NCBI GenBank assembly: GCA_015200025.1
Contig: CP054186.1
Span: forward strand, 2,430,001 to 2,494,000
DNA: 64,000 bases
Direction of reading: 5' to 3'
Source: Phycisphaeraceae bacterium
GTDB lineage: Bacteria; Planctomycetota; Phycisphaerae; Phycisphaerales; UBA1924
How positions within the stretch are numbered: the first letter of the stretch is position 1; each line of letters opens with the position of its first letter. This document shows, in pieces, positions 54,101 through 61,054 of this stretch. Both the position numbers and the translations under genes were made by a program. The notes below the pieces were generated by a model. It saw nothing but the letters and a program-made list of their open reading frames with translations, did no database searches and was not told where the DNA came from.

Positions 54101-55463
54101 GGCTCGGGTCTTTGGCGGGGACCTCTCCGGCGAGGACGAGTGGCGGTATCTGGCCGACTTCAACGCCGACGGCGTGGTGGACCTGTTCGACCTCTACGCC
54201 TTCGAGGAAGCCTACGAGGACGCGACGAATCCGGACGTCTCGGGCCTGACGGGGCAGGAACGGCTGACCGCGTCGCTGGGGAACCTGCCGCTGTACGCGG
54301 GGTACTGGTGGGACGGCGTGCTGGCCGAGGTGTCGTGGCGGGCGGTCGCGGCGGACCACGCGGACCCGCTGATCAACGGGCCGTCGCACGCGGATCTTGG
54401 CCTGACCGATCCGAGCGCGTTGGGGCTGTACCACGTGCGTCACCGGGCGTACGACCCCGGCGGCGGCGGTGGTGGCGGGGCGGGCCTGGGCGTGGGCCGG
54501 TGGCTGCAGCGTGACCCCATCGGCACCGCCGGCGGGCTGAACCTCTACCAGTACGCGAGCGCCGACCCCCTCCGCCTCATCGACCCCATGGGCCTGCGGG
54601 CGGTGGAGTACTTCGAAGAGGCGTTCGAGGACTGCGACGGCCGCCGCGGCGTCACGCAGCACACCGTGGACAGCCTGCACGGGGCCTCGGCGAGGATCCT
54701 CTACGACGACGAGCGTGCGGCGGATCAGATCCTGAGCGCGCTCACGATCCTGATGCTCGAACTCGGCCGCGACGAGGCCCGGCGGCAATCGCGGGCCGCG
54801 AGCATCCGCCAGTCGCTGCGGGCCGAGATCCGCGGGTTCGACGCGGAACGCGCGAGGCTGGAGTCCCGGATCGCGTTCTACGACACGGCGGAGCGCACGC
54901 TCATCACCACGGGGATCGGCGCGGTCGCGGGCACGGCGACGTTCGGCGTCGGGGCGGTGGTCTACCCGGCGGCGGCGGCGGTGGGGGCGGGGCAGTCGGT
55001 GTGGGGCCTGGCGGGGCTGACGGCGGCCTCGGGCGTGGCGGCCTCGGCGGCGTCGCAGGCGTACGAAGTCGCCGTCGGGGATCGGGACGGGTACAGCCTG
55101 ACGGAGATGGGGATCTCCGGCGGTGTCGGCGGCCTGCTCGGGCCCGCCGTTCGCGCCGCCGGCAACCTCGCCCGCGGCGCCGCCGCCAAGGCGTGCGGGG
55201 GGGCAAGGACAGTTGCGGACGGCAAGATCACTGGCTATACCCGTCATGGGCTCAATCATGCGATTGCACGAGAAGGGGTCGGAGTGAAACCTGGGGCCAT
55301 TCTTGACGCTGTACAGAACCCCAAACAGATCATCCAGCAGGCCGGAGCTCGGATCAAGTATGTCGGGCAGAATGCTACAGTTGTAACTAATGCCAACGGA
55401 AAAATAATTACAACATGGGCGCATAATTCGGATAGCCTTCGCGTACCAGCGGGAGGAAATTAA
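48120..55463 (+). CDS. Secreted Rhs/YD-repeat polymorphic toxin with dockerin-like insert
   Basis: 2,447 residues from ATG 48120 after GAGAGGAGG. A signal peptide (about 1-35) indicates Sec export, as in WapA-like proteins, with no PAAR or VgrG domain. YD-repeat motifs are scattered (YDYDYSEGTASRLIAV, YQYDALSRLVAV, YGYDAMGRRTSAQYD). Near 1971-2025 two EF-hand/dockerin-like loops (DFTRDGVVDGEDF, DFNADGVVDLFDLYAF) interrupt the cocoon. The core ends GRWLQRDPIGTAGGLNLYQY ... RLIDPMGL (2126-2159), which has both Asp of the Rhs autoproteolysis motif. A shared pre-toxin module follows, then a distinct toxin tip (about 2362-2447, TRHGLNHAIAREGVGVKPGAI ... KIITTWA) resembling BECR-type RNase toxins. 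The tip is less GC-rich, as if acquired. Confidence 0.93.
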   Translation: MNMRGVGQVCRSLIRHRVSIALLVGAVCVRPGMGQVLEVNAGSLTSASPAATASYLAQPVSLGAHHRGVFLDGTWRAGSWNGVLVAANAGDPTGREDPRVAGVRVSTGEYAPYEVDLDLPCVGPGWVVARTRRALGLGAGTVHGPGWYQSSQAQAIVDGRGTLGASDDLVHAIYGGDRYGEFRRVMSGSLATPTFRGTNGTAGAITGVPLGGMSSMSGGGGTGATLVWHDPLGHEVTFFGTDFTVSGREARSQVWKITDASGYTSYVGDKDDPEDAVAEGYDASGRIVRAVDSAGRTYDYDYSEGTASRLIAVAVYEPGGSGNDFVARVEYGYYGEGSGHGMTGWLRMVTVRVRVRGSEYTEHRTYYRYWKEGSQAIDGLSPGPAGSVRLVVGPEGVRRLGVTQTDLDAASDSALAPFAETRLGYAGTSVGSRVDQVEHGGLSSRRVVIGPIEDNPSHPGTSGYDAVWKYRAVVEVRVNGVGVRWVTHYFDEAYQPLSSVTTDAAPSSATTFWATYVERGRPGDTADPSPGCVRRVGTPRTVSAYHHATGVFTASGAGLTWRFERIGSGLHAGLISKAGRSSGWAGSPGWHASYTYRDPSQRPRKVLSHYTVLRPLMASVAVHPWSGLSDATQYQYTLPGSVPEGSAAALAIDWIKVIHPAVDPSEHGSGSPTVSAAALTRNGRVTHAAQRGVDAAGQAESGGLTTFEYQTGEVRTGLLVSVTEDADPQSAGAPSGFPGGSANPAERTTVYENDGAGRVTRVAGDLDERAAYGVLADGRLVTISGVRLASESWHGTAGYVVVDHAGSVVSRGSLVLPVEASFGTLDELIDRDADPVGSPAGLVVSGVQVRGVMTSIIDDAGYEIERRAYHRVPTGGPGTPLADYDMTEWFYDEEGRLSEVIDPSRTVHFLVRDTLGRVVEEHQGREGFAAALVRALAYDDDAQGRGNSLVRRRLEYALACTPRETEFLHDDWDRLVATARPEPPHAFAGLDMLDRAWAAGVYGGVGGGFLAAASQAGHPLGLEQGRLALLERSFDPLGQVWSEVLTADHQESPLASPQPRSAATLAWHDARGRPVLVHGERTVHFTYDACGCGSSIERVIALGEVPTTYAAARDAVGSSIVLEEIHRVWDAARRHVDLVAVVRRHPTPAGWAHALGSLTDPEFVGPGSVRLDKAPDARVVVRAFGRDHLQRTVIEADSGNHAFEPQRQGAGTVSALAWPFVGPSPAGVRFRRQSYDDLGHPASVHDHRGAGRSTARDDLGRPTLETTSAGGVEINGAWNPCEEPRLDRIEYDRGRLRARDTCAAAPGGPCDESQWVRQEERFYPDTSACAGLPGYMYCSDPPGGILIDNNLPWKIETPGWPEVKDFVVMAYNQLGEPRGFTDSAGVSVAVQRDGLGRAAAESFSLPTHQAYGLPAVDTSITGVGYTYSGLGQLVGVTPSGPGSGASLWSRDGWGAMQSYQSAYRLYEGGSGPGGFLTPSLPADFRHDYAWTFAQSGPHWQGPRSQGEYHPGVPRGPPNPTFLSLFRSYTDSAGLGGGGGGGGGGIDLNATIGRVGGVQLPTLSGSDFHARFDYFGLVSPAQVGLPESGYNRFIYSPDGLHLYPAPDNTPTSTGLNNWDEPAIDRWDRCFGLDCEPDHGTNPPPAPPAFDQRLLDCFGFGCEPDFTEFDYTDPRESREWLRQCVGLGEARSGEGVGRGSQFQPPPPLRRSERWTLDRRGNPHDYVRRVTPGSHEDLDQLHAGDVASFVGSFNDGDQALGLVEGAAAVRVALGPAGLPPADPKPRWTGLDARGNLRDDGARIYQYDALSRLVAVHRRVGPPDEPGEAGGILARYGYDAMGRRTSAQYDANLDGVLDDDDPADLYAYDASWRVSAVARREKVGGVPTTYLRERWYYHGAGLNPDAPMARQVFGPSGALIDEQHFLVNRRGDVVAVVGPAYEDTSESPAPMVSGTVRARVAYWAYGQPRISHPADFTRDGVVDGEDFVEYTDEHTGWWARVFGGDLSGEDEWRYLADFNADGVVDLFDLYAFEEAYEDATNPDVSGLTGQERLTASLGNLPLYAGYWWDGVLAEVSWRAVAADHADPLINGPSHADLGLTDPSALGLYHVRHRAYDPGGGGGGGAGLGVGRWLQRDPIGTAGGLNLYQYASADPLRLIDPMGLRAVEYFEEAFEDCDGRRGVTQHTVDSLHGASARILYDDERAADQILSALTILMLELGRDEARRQSRAASIRQSLRAEIRGFDAERARLESRIAFYDTAERTLITTGIGAVAGTATFGVGAVVYPAAAAVGAGQSVWGLAGLTAASGVAASAASQAYEVAVGDRDGYSLTEMGISGGVGGLLGPAVRAAGNLARGAAAKACGGARTVADGKITGYTRHGLNHAIAREGVGVKPGAILDAVQNPKQIIQQAGARIKYVGQNATVVTNANGKIITTWAHNSDSLRVPAGGN

Positions 55464-55465
55464 CC

Positions 55466-55723
55466 ATGGTAGCACATGTGCCACTGCGACTTCTTCCGAT
55501 ACTTCGCGAGGTAATTGCAGCGAGGTGCCCAACAATAAATAAGTCTCTATCACCAGACGGCGTGCTATCCGTAGGGTATGACGAGTCCTTCAATGTTCGA
55601 CAGGCGCTAACAGACGAATTGTGTGACACGGGACTGGACGAACATGATGAACCCAACGAACGAGGGCATGCAATTGAACAATTAATAGACATCGTGGGAA
55701 GGGCTGTACGGGAGAGATCATAA
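55466..55723 (+). CDS. Candidate immunity protein for the main Rhs toxin
   Basis: 85 residues, two bases after the Rhs stop. The sequence (LRLLPILREVIAARCPTINKSLSPDGVLSVGYDESFNVRQALTDELCDTGLDEHDEPNERGHAIEQLIDIVGRA) is helical and acidic, as expected for inhibitors of basic RNase toxins. The DNA is clearly less GC-rich than the Rhs body, matching the toxin tip. Immunity function is inferred from position only. Confidence 0.65.
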   Translation: MVAHVPLRLLPILREVIAARCPTINKSLSPDGVLSVGYDESFNVRQALTDELCDTGLDEHDEPNERGHAIEQLIDIVGRAVRERS

Positions 55724-56025
55724 GTCACATTCAACATCACCAGGTTCTTTGTCTCATTTTGGTGGCGATGGCGCCTCATTGGGCCGATGCGGGAATTGGC
55801 TACCTCCCGGTGTGCGGGCCGAAGCGATGTGAGTTGAAGAGTCGTTGCATCTAGCAGTATGTCCGACAGGAGCAAAGCGGAGGTCGGATATGACGCCGCG
55901 TCGATTGGTGCCTGGGTGGGCGGGCTTCGGCGACGCAGCCTGACGTCTCGGGCCTGACGGGGCAGGAACGGCTGACCGCCTCGCTGGGGAACCTGCCGCT
56001 GTACGCGGGGTACTGGTGGGACGGC
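55724..56025 (+). other. Spacer before the first orphan cassette
   Basis: 55,724-55,938 has no gene; it contains a degenerate CATTTTGGTGGCGATGGCG block that recurs in variant form near 63,829. From 55,939 the sequence is homologous to the Rhs core (from about 54,231 in the main gene), in frame with the orphan toxin that follows, but without its own start codon. Confidence 0.55.
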
Positions 56026-57165
56026 GTGCTGGCCGAGGTGTCGTGGCGGGCGATCGCGGCGGATCACGCCGACCCGGGGGTGGGCGGCCCGTCGCACGCG
56101 GACCTGGGGCTGACCGACCGCACGTCGCTGGGGCTGTACCACGTGCGGCACCGGGCGTTTGACCCCGGCGGCGGGGGTGGTGGGGCTGGCGTGGGCGCAG
56201 GGCGGTGGCTGCAGCGCGACCCGATCGGCATCGCCGGCGGTCTGAACCTCTACCAGTACGCGGACGCCGACCCGCTGCGTCTGATCGACCCGATGGGCCT
56301 TCGGGCGGTGGAGTACTTCGAGCAGGCGTTCGAGGACTGCGAGCCGGGCAGCACCGGGAACATCAAGGATCATCCCAGCACCGAGTCGCACAAGCAAGGT
56401 CAAATCAACCGGATCGAGTCGATCCTGAAGGATCGGCAGCTCAGCCGCGAGGAGCGAGAGAAGCTCGAGCGTAACCTTCAGGAGTACCGGCTCCAGCAAG
56501 ACCCGGCCACGTTCCGGGCGGCCGAGGAGCAGGAGGCCGATCAGCGTCGGCGGATGAACCGGCTGTTCGAGGGGGTCCGGGCGGTCGCGCAGGGCATCGA
56601 ATACGTCAAGTCGGGGATCGAGCTCGGCGTGGGAATCGTCAGCGAGCCGGTCGACCTCGCGTTGGCGGTGGCGTATGTGGTCCGAGAGCCGGGCGAATGG
56701 GGGAACTGGGCGGGGCTGATGCCGTTCGTGCCGGCGGCGGTGGCGCGGCACGCCTTCCAGGCCGGGGGCGTGGCCGGTCGGCACGCCGGCGAGGTGATCG
56801 GGAAGGCCTACAGTTCTCGAGTATTGAGCAAGAACCTCGAGACGACCGGGCTGGTCCGGGGCCAAGGCCAGCACGCGCACCACGTGGTCGGGAACAGCAA
56901 GGGGACGTGCGAGCTTGTGAAGGAGTTGAAGACCCGGGGGATCGACTTCGACGTGAACGAGAGCCTCAACGGGATGTACATCGACGCCGAGTTCCACCGG
57001 CAGGTCTTCAACAACCCGCGGTACCGTCAGTACGTGGACAGCGCCATTGCCCGTGTGAATGACCGCGCGACATTGTCAAAGCGGATCGAAGCGATCAAGA
57101 TCGAGACGCTCAGGGCCCAGGAGCAGTGGCGCCGCCACCGCCGGGCCGCAACCCCGTGGGATTGA
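56026..57165 (+). CDS. Orphan Rhs C-terminus with AHH nuclease tip, copy 1
   Basis: The in-frame homology to the Rhs core begins at 55,939, so GTG 56026 is not a natural start; the module is probably silent unless recombined. It repeats GRWLQRDPIGIAGGLNLYQY and RLIDPMGLRAVEYFEQAFEDC, then changes to a different pre-toxin (HPSTESHKQGQINRIESILK ... ELGVGIVSEPVDLALAVAYV). The tip contains the AHH motif (QHAHHVVGNSKGTCELVKEL ... NGMYIDAEFHRQVFNNPRY), a HNH/EndoVII-superfamily nuclease of polymorphic toxins. Total 379 residues. The immunity gene starts 3 bases after the stop. Confidence 0.8.
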   Translation: MLAEVSWRAIAADHADPGVGGPSHADLGLTDRTSLGLYHVRHRAFDPGGGGGGAGVGAGRWLQRDPIGIAGGLNLYQYADADPLRLIDPMGLRAVEYFEQAFEDCEPGSTGNIKDHPSTESHKQGQINRIESILKDRQLSREEREKLERNLQEYRLQQDPATFRAAEEQEADQRRRMNRLFEGVRAVAQGIEYVKSGIELGVGIVSEPVDLALAVAYVVREPGEWGNWAGLMPFVPAAVARHAFQAGGVAGRHAGEVIGKAYSSRVLSKNLETTGLVRGQGQHAHHVVGNSKGTCELVKELKTRGIDFDVNESLNGMYIDAEFHRQVFNNPRYRQYVDSAIARVNDRATLSKRIEAIKIETLRAQEQWRRHRRAATPWD

Positions 57166-57167
57166 TC

Positions 57168-57794
57168 ATGGCCCGTGACTATAAGCCTTTCATCGTCGAA
57201 CGGGAAGAGTACGCCGGGTATTCGCGAGATAGGCTTATCTTTTATATTAACTGTAACGATAAGCGCATCCCGTGGCTGATGGTGGACCTCCCGGTCGCCG
57301 ATAACGTACGATATAATTGGCATGAGCAGTTTACTGAGGGGCGCCCGCTGCGACGCGGCTGGAGCCGGGTCTCGCTGATGGCCGAGAACCGACAGGCGGC
57401 CAAGGTCAAGGGGTTCCAGGCGTTCACCATGTCACGCTTCGGCATCCTCGGCTTCTCGGAGCGCACGCGGGACACGCTCAAGGACCTGCTCGAGCCCTAC
57501 GGCGAGTTCCTCCCCGTGCTCTACGGCGCGACGGTCGTCTATCTCTACAACTGCACCACCGTCTACCACGCCGTCGACGAGGAGCGGTCGGAATTCTCGA
57601 GAGATCCCGACGGGACGCCGTATGATATAAAACGCGCCGTGGTGGTCAGAGGCCGCTTGGGCCCGGCCCCGATCTTCCGCGACGCCCTCTGCCCCATGAG
57701 GCTCATCTTCCGTTCGAGCTACTTCGACGCGGCCGTCGCCGCCGGGATCCAGGGATATCACTTCTTACCCTTCGGCGTGATCGTCGACGCGTAG
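57168..57794 (+). CDS. Imm11-like immunity protein, copy 1
   Basis: 208 residues from ATG 57168. The sequence shows DLLEPYGEFLPVLYGATVVYLYNCTTVYHAVDEERSEF, RAVVVRGRLGPAPIFRDALCPMRLIFRSSYFDAAVAAGIQGYHFLPFG. The VxxAVDxExS and iFr...f.s..f...v...gi.G..F pattern is that of the Imm11/DUF1629 immunity family, which is known to pair with nuclease tips such as AHH. The first 30 residues and the internal SRDPDGTPYDI segment differ from copies 2 and 3, indicating divergence. Confidence 0.8.
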   Translation: MARDYKPFIVEREEYAGYSRDRLIFYINCNDKRIPWLMVDLPVADNVRYNWHEQFTEGRPLRRGWSRVSLMAENRQAAKVKGFQAFTMSRFGILGFSERTRDTLKDLLEPYGEFLPVLYGATVVYLYNCTTVYHAVDEERSEFSRDPDGTPYDIKRAVVVRGRLGPAPIFRDALCPMRLIFRSSYFDAAVAAGIQGYHFLPFGVIVDA

Positions 57795-57836
57795 CCACCC
57801 CCACCCCCACCCCCACCCACACCCACACCCACACCC
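57795..57836 (+). repeat. C-rich (CCCCCA)n/(CACC)n microsatellite at cassette boundary
   Basis: The tract CCACCCCCACC... directly follows the TAG of immunity copy 1. On the minus strand it is G-rich with runs of 3-5 G, so G-quadruplex-forming. Similar tracts follow immunity copies 2 and 3 (59,377; 60,948). Confidence 0.8.
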
Positions 57837-57877
57837 GGCCGACCGGAAGCGCCGACCCGCTGCGCCTCATCGACCCG

Positions 57878-58747
57878 ATGGGCCTTCGGGCGGTCGAGTA
57901 CCTGGGTGACGAGGGGTGCGAGCCCGGCGGGGTCAGGCCGGACCTGACGGCGCACCCCAGCACCGAGTCGCACAAGCAAGGTCAAATCAACCGGATCGAG
58001 TCGATCCTGAAGGATCGGCAGCTCAGCCGCGAGGAGCGAGAGAAGCTCGAGCGTAACCTTAAGGAGTACCGGCTCCAGCAAGACCCGGCCACGTTCCGGG
58101 CGGCCGAGGAGCAGGAGGCCGATCAGCGTCGGCGGATGAACCGGCTGTTCGAGGGGGTCCGGGCGGTCGCGCAGGGCATCGATTACGTCAAGTCGGGGAT
58201 CGAGATCGGCGTGGGAATCGTCAGCGAGCCGGTCGACCTCGCGCTGGCGATCACCTATCTCGCACGGGAACCCGGAAACTGGCGGAACTGGGCGGCGGCG
58301 CTGCCGTTCGTGCCGTCGGCGGTGGCGCGGCACGCCTTCCAGGCCGGGGGCGTGGCCGGTCGGCACGCCGGCGAGGTGATCGGGAAGGCCTACAGTTCTC
58401 GGGTTTTGAGCAAGAACCTCGAGACGACCGGGCTGGTCCGGGGCCAAAGCCAGCACGCGCACCACGTGGTCGGGAACAGCAAGAAGACGTGCGAGCTTGT
58501 GAAGGAGTTGAAGACCCGGGGGATCGACTTCGACGTGAACGAGAGCCTCAACGGGATGTTCATCGACGCCGAGTTCCACCGGCAGGTCTTCAACAACCCG
58601 CGGTACCGTCGGTACGTGGACAGATCCATTGCCGGTGCGAATGACCGGAAGGCGCTTGCGGAAAATATCGAAGCGATCAAGATCGAGACGCTCAGGGCCC
58701 AGGAGCAGTGGCGCCGCCACCGCCGGGCCGCAACCCCGTGGGATTGA
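57878..58747 (+). CDS. Orphan AHH nuclease toxin module, copy 2
   Basis: 289 residues from ATG 57878 (MGLRAVEYLGDEGCEPGG). The residual Rhs core before it is only SADPLRLIDP, with no start of its own, so production as a stand-alone protein is uncertain. AHH motif at Ala194-His195-His196 (SQHAHHVVGNSKKTCELVKE), with partner His in DAEFHRQVF. The pre-toxin has PSTESHKQGQINRIESILK and a hydrophobic GVGIVSEPVDLALAITYL segment that may aid membrane passage. The immunity gene starts 3 bases after the stop. Confidence 0.8.
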   Translation: MGLRAVEYLGDEGCEPGGVRPDLTAHPSTESHKQGQINRIESILKDRQLSREEREKLERNLKEYRLQQDPATFRAAEEQEADQRRRMNRLFEGVRAVAQGIDYVKSGIEIGVGIVSEPVDLALAITYLAREPGNWRNWAAALPFVPSAVARHAFQAGGVAGRHAGEVIGKAYSSRVLSKNLETTGLVRGQSQHAHHVVGNSKKTCELVKELKTRGIDFDVNESLNGMFIDAEFHRQVFNNPRYRRYVDRSIAGANDRKALAENIEAIKIETLRAQEQWRRHRRAATPWD

Positions 58748-58749
58748 TC

Positions 58750-59376
58750 ATGGCCCGTGACTATAAGCCTTTCATCGTCGAGCGGGAAGAGTACGCCGGG
58801 TATCCGCGAGATAGGCTTATCTTTGATATTAACTGTAACGATAAGCGCATCCCGTGGCTGATGGTGGACCTCCCGGTCGCCGATAACGTACGATATAATT
58901 GGCATGAGCAGTTTACTGAGGGGCGCCCGCTGCGACGCGGCTGGAGCCGGGTCTCGCTGATGGCCGAGAACCGACAGGCGGCCAAGGTCAAGGGGTTCCA
59001 GGCGTTCACCATGTCTTACTTCGGCATCCTCGGCTTCTCGGAGCGCACGCGGGACACGCTCAAGGACCTGCTCGAGCCCTACGGCGAGTTCCTCCCCGTG
59101 CTCTACGGCGCGACGGTCGTCTATCTCTACAACTGCACCACCGTCTACCACGCCGTCGACGAGGAGCGGTCGGACATATTCAGGCTCTCCTCCGGCCTGG
59201 TTGCCGATATCAAGCGAGCCGTGGTAGTCCGCGATCGACTGGGCCCGGCCCCGATCTTCCGCGACGCCCTCTGCCCCAAGAGGCTCATCTTCCGCTCGAG
59301 CTACTTCGACGCGGCCGTCGCCGCCGGGATCCAGGGATATCACTTCTTGCCCTTCGGCGTGATCGTCGACGCGTAG
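58750..59376 (+). CDS. Imm11-like immunity protein, copy 2
   Basis: 208 residues from ATG 58750. Same pattern as copy 1 (DLLEPYGEFLPVLYGATVVY, TTVYHAVDEERSD, PIFRDALCPKRLIFRSSYF). The internal variable segment is FRLSSGLVADIKRAVVVRDR in place of the SRDPDGTPYDI block of copy 1. MSYFGI replaces MSRFGI. This copy is presumably the immunity partner of AHH copy 2. Confidence 0.8.
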   Translation: MARDYKPFIVEREEYAGYPRDRLIFDINCNDKRIPWLMVDLPVADNVRYNWHEQFTEGRPLRRGWSRVSLMAENRQAAKVKGFQAFTMSYFGILGFSERTRDTLKDLLEPYGEFLPVLYGATVVYLYNCTTVYHAVDEERSDIFRLSSGLVADIKRAVVVRDRLGPAPIFRDALCPKRLIFRSSYFDAAVAAGIQGYHFLPFGVIVDA

Positions 59377-59409
59377 CCACCCCCACGCCCACCCCCACCC
59401 CCACCCCCG
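59377..59409 (+). repeat. C-rich microsatellite at second cassette boundary
   Basis: Shorter version of the tract at 57,795 (CCACCCCCACGCCCACCCC...). It directly follows the TAG of immunity copy 2 and leads into CGGCCGACCGGAAGCGCCG, shared by all boundaries. Confidence 0.75.
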
Positions 59410-59449
59410 GCCGACCGGAAGCGCCGAACCGCTCCGCCTCATCGACCCG

Positions 59450-60331
59450 ATGGGCCTTCGTGCGGTCGAGTACCTGGGTGACGAGGGGTGCGAGCCCGGC
59501 GGGGTCAGGCCGGACCTGACGGCGCACCCCAGCACCGAGTCGCACAAACAAGGTCAAATCAACCGGATCGAGTCGATCCTGAAGGATCGGCAGCTCAGCC
59601 GCGAGGAGCGAGAGAAGCTCGAGCGTAACCTTAAGGAGTACCGGCTCCAGCAAGACCCGGCCACGTTCCGGGCGGCCGAGGAGCAGGAGGCCGATCAGCG
59701 TCGGCGGATGGACCGGCTGCTCGAGGGGGTCCGGGCGGTCGAGCAGGGCATCGATTACGTCAAGTCGGGGATCGAGATCGGCGTGGGAATCGTCAGCGAG
59801 CCGGTCGACCTCGCGCTGGCGATCACCTATCTCGCACGGGAACCCGGAAACTGGCGGAACTGGGCGGCGGCGCTGCCGTTCGTGCCGTCGGCGGTGGCGC
59901 GGCACGCCTTCCAGGCCGGGGGCGTGGCCGGTCGGCACGCCGGCGAGGTGATCGGGAAGGCCTACAGTTCTCGGGTTTTGAGCAAGAACCTCGAGACGAC
60001 CGGGCTGGTCCGGGGCCAAAGCCAGCACGCGCACCACGTGGTCGGGAACAGCAAGAAGACGTGCGAGCTTGTGAAGGAGTTGAAGACCCGGGGGATCGAC
60101 TTCGACGTGAACGAGAGCCTCAACGGGATGTTCATCGACGCCGAGTTCCACCGGCAGGTCTTCAACAACCCGCGGTACCGTCGGTACGTGGACAGATCCA
60201 TTGCCGGTGCGAATGACCGGAAGGCGCTTGCGGAAAATATCGAAGCGATCAAGATCGAGACGCTCAGGGCCCAGGAGCAGTGGCGCCGCCACCGCCGGGC
60301 CGCAACCCCGTGGGGCAAGCATGGCTCGTAG
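59450..60331 (+). CDS. Orphan AHH nuclease toxin module, copy 3
   Basis: 293 residues from ATG 59450. Nearly identical to copy 2; visible differences are MDRLLEGVRAVEQG for MNRLFEGVRAVAQG, and the C-terminus KHGS for D. The AHH catalytic region is unchanged. Its last bases overlap the immunity start at 60,321, unlike copies 1 and 2, where a gap exists. It reads as a recent duplication that has begun to diverge at the tail. Confidence 0.8.
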   Translation: MGLRAVEYLGDEGCEPGGVRPDLTAHPSTESHKQGQINRIESILKDRQLSREEREKLERNLKEYRLQQDPATFRAAEEQEADQRRRMDRLLEGVRAVEQGIDYVKSGIEIGVGIVSEPVDLALAITYLAREPGNWRNWAAALPFVPSAVARHAFQAGGVAGRHAGEVIGKAYSSRVLSKNLETTGLVRGQSQHAHHVVGNSKKTCELVKELKTRGIDFDVNESLNGMFIDAEFHRQVFNNPRYRRYVDRSIAGANDRKALAENIEAIKIETLRAQEQWRRHRRAATPWGKHGS

Positions 60332-60947
60332 TTACAATACGTGCATTGATGAGAGAGAAGAATTTGCGGGATATCCGCGTGATAGGCTTATCTTTGATAT
60401 TATCTGTAACGATAAGCGCATCCCGTGGCTGATGGTGGACCTCCCGGTCGCCGATAACGTACGATATAATTGGCATGAGCAGTTTACTGAGGGGCGCCCG
60501 CTGCGACGCGGCTGGAGCCGGGTCTCGCTGATGGCCGAGAACCGACAGGCGGCCAAGGTCAAGGGGTTCCAGGCGTTCACCATGTCTCGCTTCGGCATCC
60601 TCGGCTTCTCGGAGCGCACGCGGGACACGCTCAAGGACCTGCTCGAGCCCTACGGCGAGTTCCTCCCCGTGCTCTACGGCGCGACGGTCGTCTATCTCTA
60701 CAACTGCACCACCGTCTACCACGCCGTCGACGAGGAGCGGTCGGACATATTCAGGCTCTCCTCCGGCCTGGTTGCCGATATCAAGCGAGCCGTGGTAGTC
60801 CGCGATCGACTGGGCCCGGCCCCGATCTTCCGCGACGCCCTCTGCCCCAAGAAGCTCATCTTCCGCTCGAGCTACTTCGACGCGGCCGTCGCCGCCGGGA
60901 TCCAGGGATATCACTTCTTGCCCTTCGGCGTGATCGTCGACGCGTAG
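60321..60947 (+). CDS. Imm11-like immunity protein, copy 3
   Basis: 208 residues from ATG 60321. The body matches copy 2 (LLEPYGEFLPVLYGATVVY, FRLSSGLVADIKRAV), but the first 20-25 residues are divergent (MARSYNTCIDEREEFAGYP) and more AT-rich. That block contrasts with almost identical downstream sequence, suggesting a local exchange (gene conversion) at the toxin-immunity junction. It would protect from AHH toxin copy 3. Confidence 0.78.
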   Translation: MARSYNTCIDEREEFAGYPRDRLIFDIICNDKRIPWLMVDLPVADNVRYNWHEQFTEGRPLRRGWSRVSLMAENRQAAKVKGFQAFTMSRFGILGFSERTRDTLKDLLEPYGEFLPVLYGATVVYLYNCTTVYHAVDEERSDIFRLSSGLVADIKRAVVVRDRLGPAPIFRDALCPKKLIFRSSYFDAAVAAGIQGYHFLPFGVIVDA

Positions 60948-61018
60948 CCACCCCCACCCCCACCCCCACCCCCACCCCCACACCCACCCACCCCCACACC
61001 CACACCCACCCCCACCCG
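60948..61018 (+). repeat. Longest C-rich microsatellite, cassette boundary
   Basis: About 70 bases of CCCCCA/CCCACA repeats, directly after the TAG of immunity copy 3 and before the remnant CGGAAGCGCCGACCCGCTGCG. G-rich on the minus strand. Length differs from the other two tracts, as expected of a slipping microsatellite. Confidence 0.8.
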
Positions 61019-61054
61019 ACCGGAAGCGCCGACCCGCTGCGCCTGATCGACCCG

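Larger units (their letters stand above)
56293..60947 (+). repeat. Three tandem near-identical AHH toxin-Imm11 cassettes
   Basis: Units begin with MGLRAVEY at 56,293, 57,878 and 59,450 (periods 1,585 and 1,572 bases) and end with the immunity gene stops at 57,794, 59,376 and 60,947. Copies 2 and 3 differ at only a few residues over most of the toxin. Boundaries carry C-rich microsatellites. Confidence 0.9.

Noticed and set aside
48060..55553. Uninterrupted minus-strand reading frame of about 2,500 codons opposite the Rhs gene
   Set aside because: Pro/Arg/Val/His-rich shadow of a high-GC coding strand; the plus-strand Rhs has signal peptide, YD repeats and core motifs.
57795..61018. CRISPR-like repeats
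   Set aside because: Tracts are simple C-rich microsatellites without unique spacers of constant size, and the longer repeats encode proteins.
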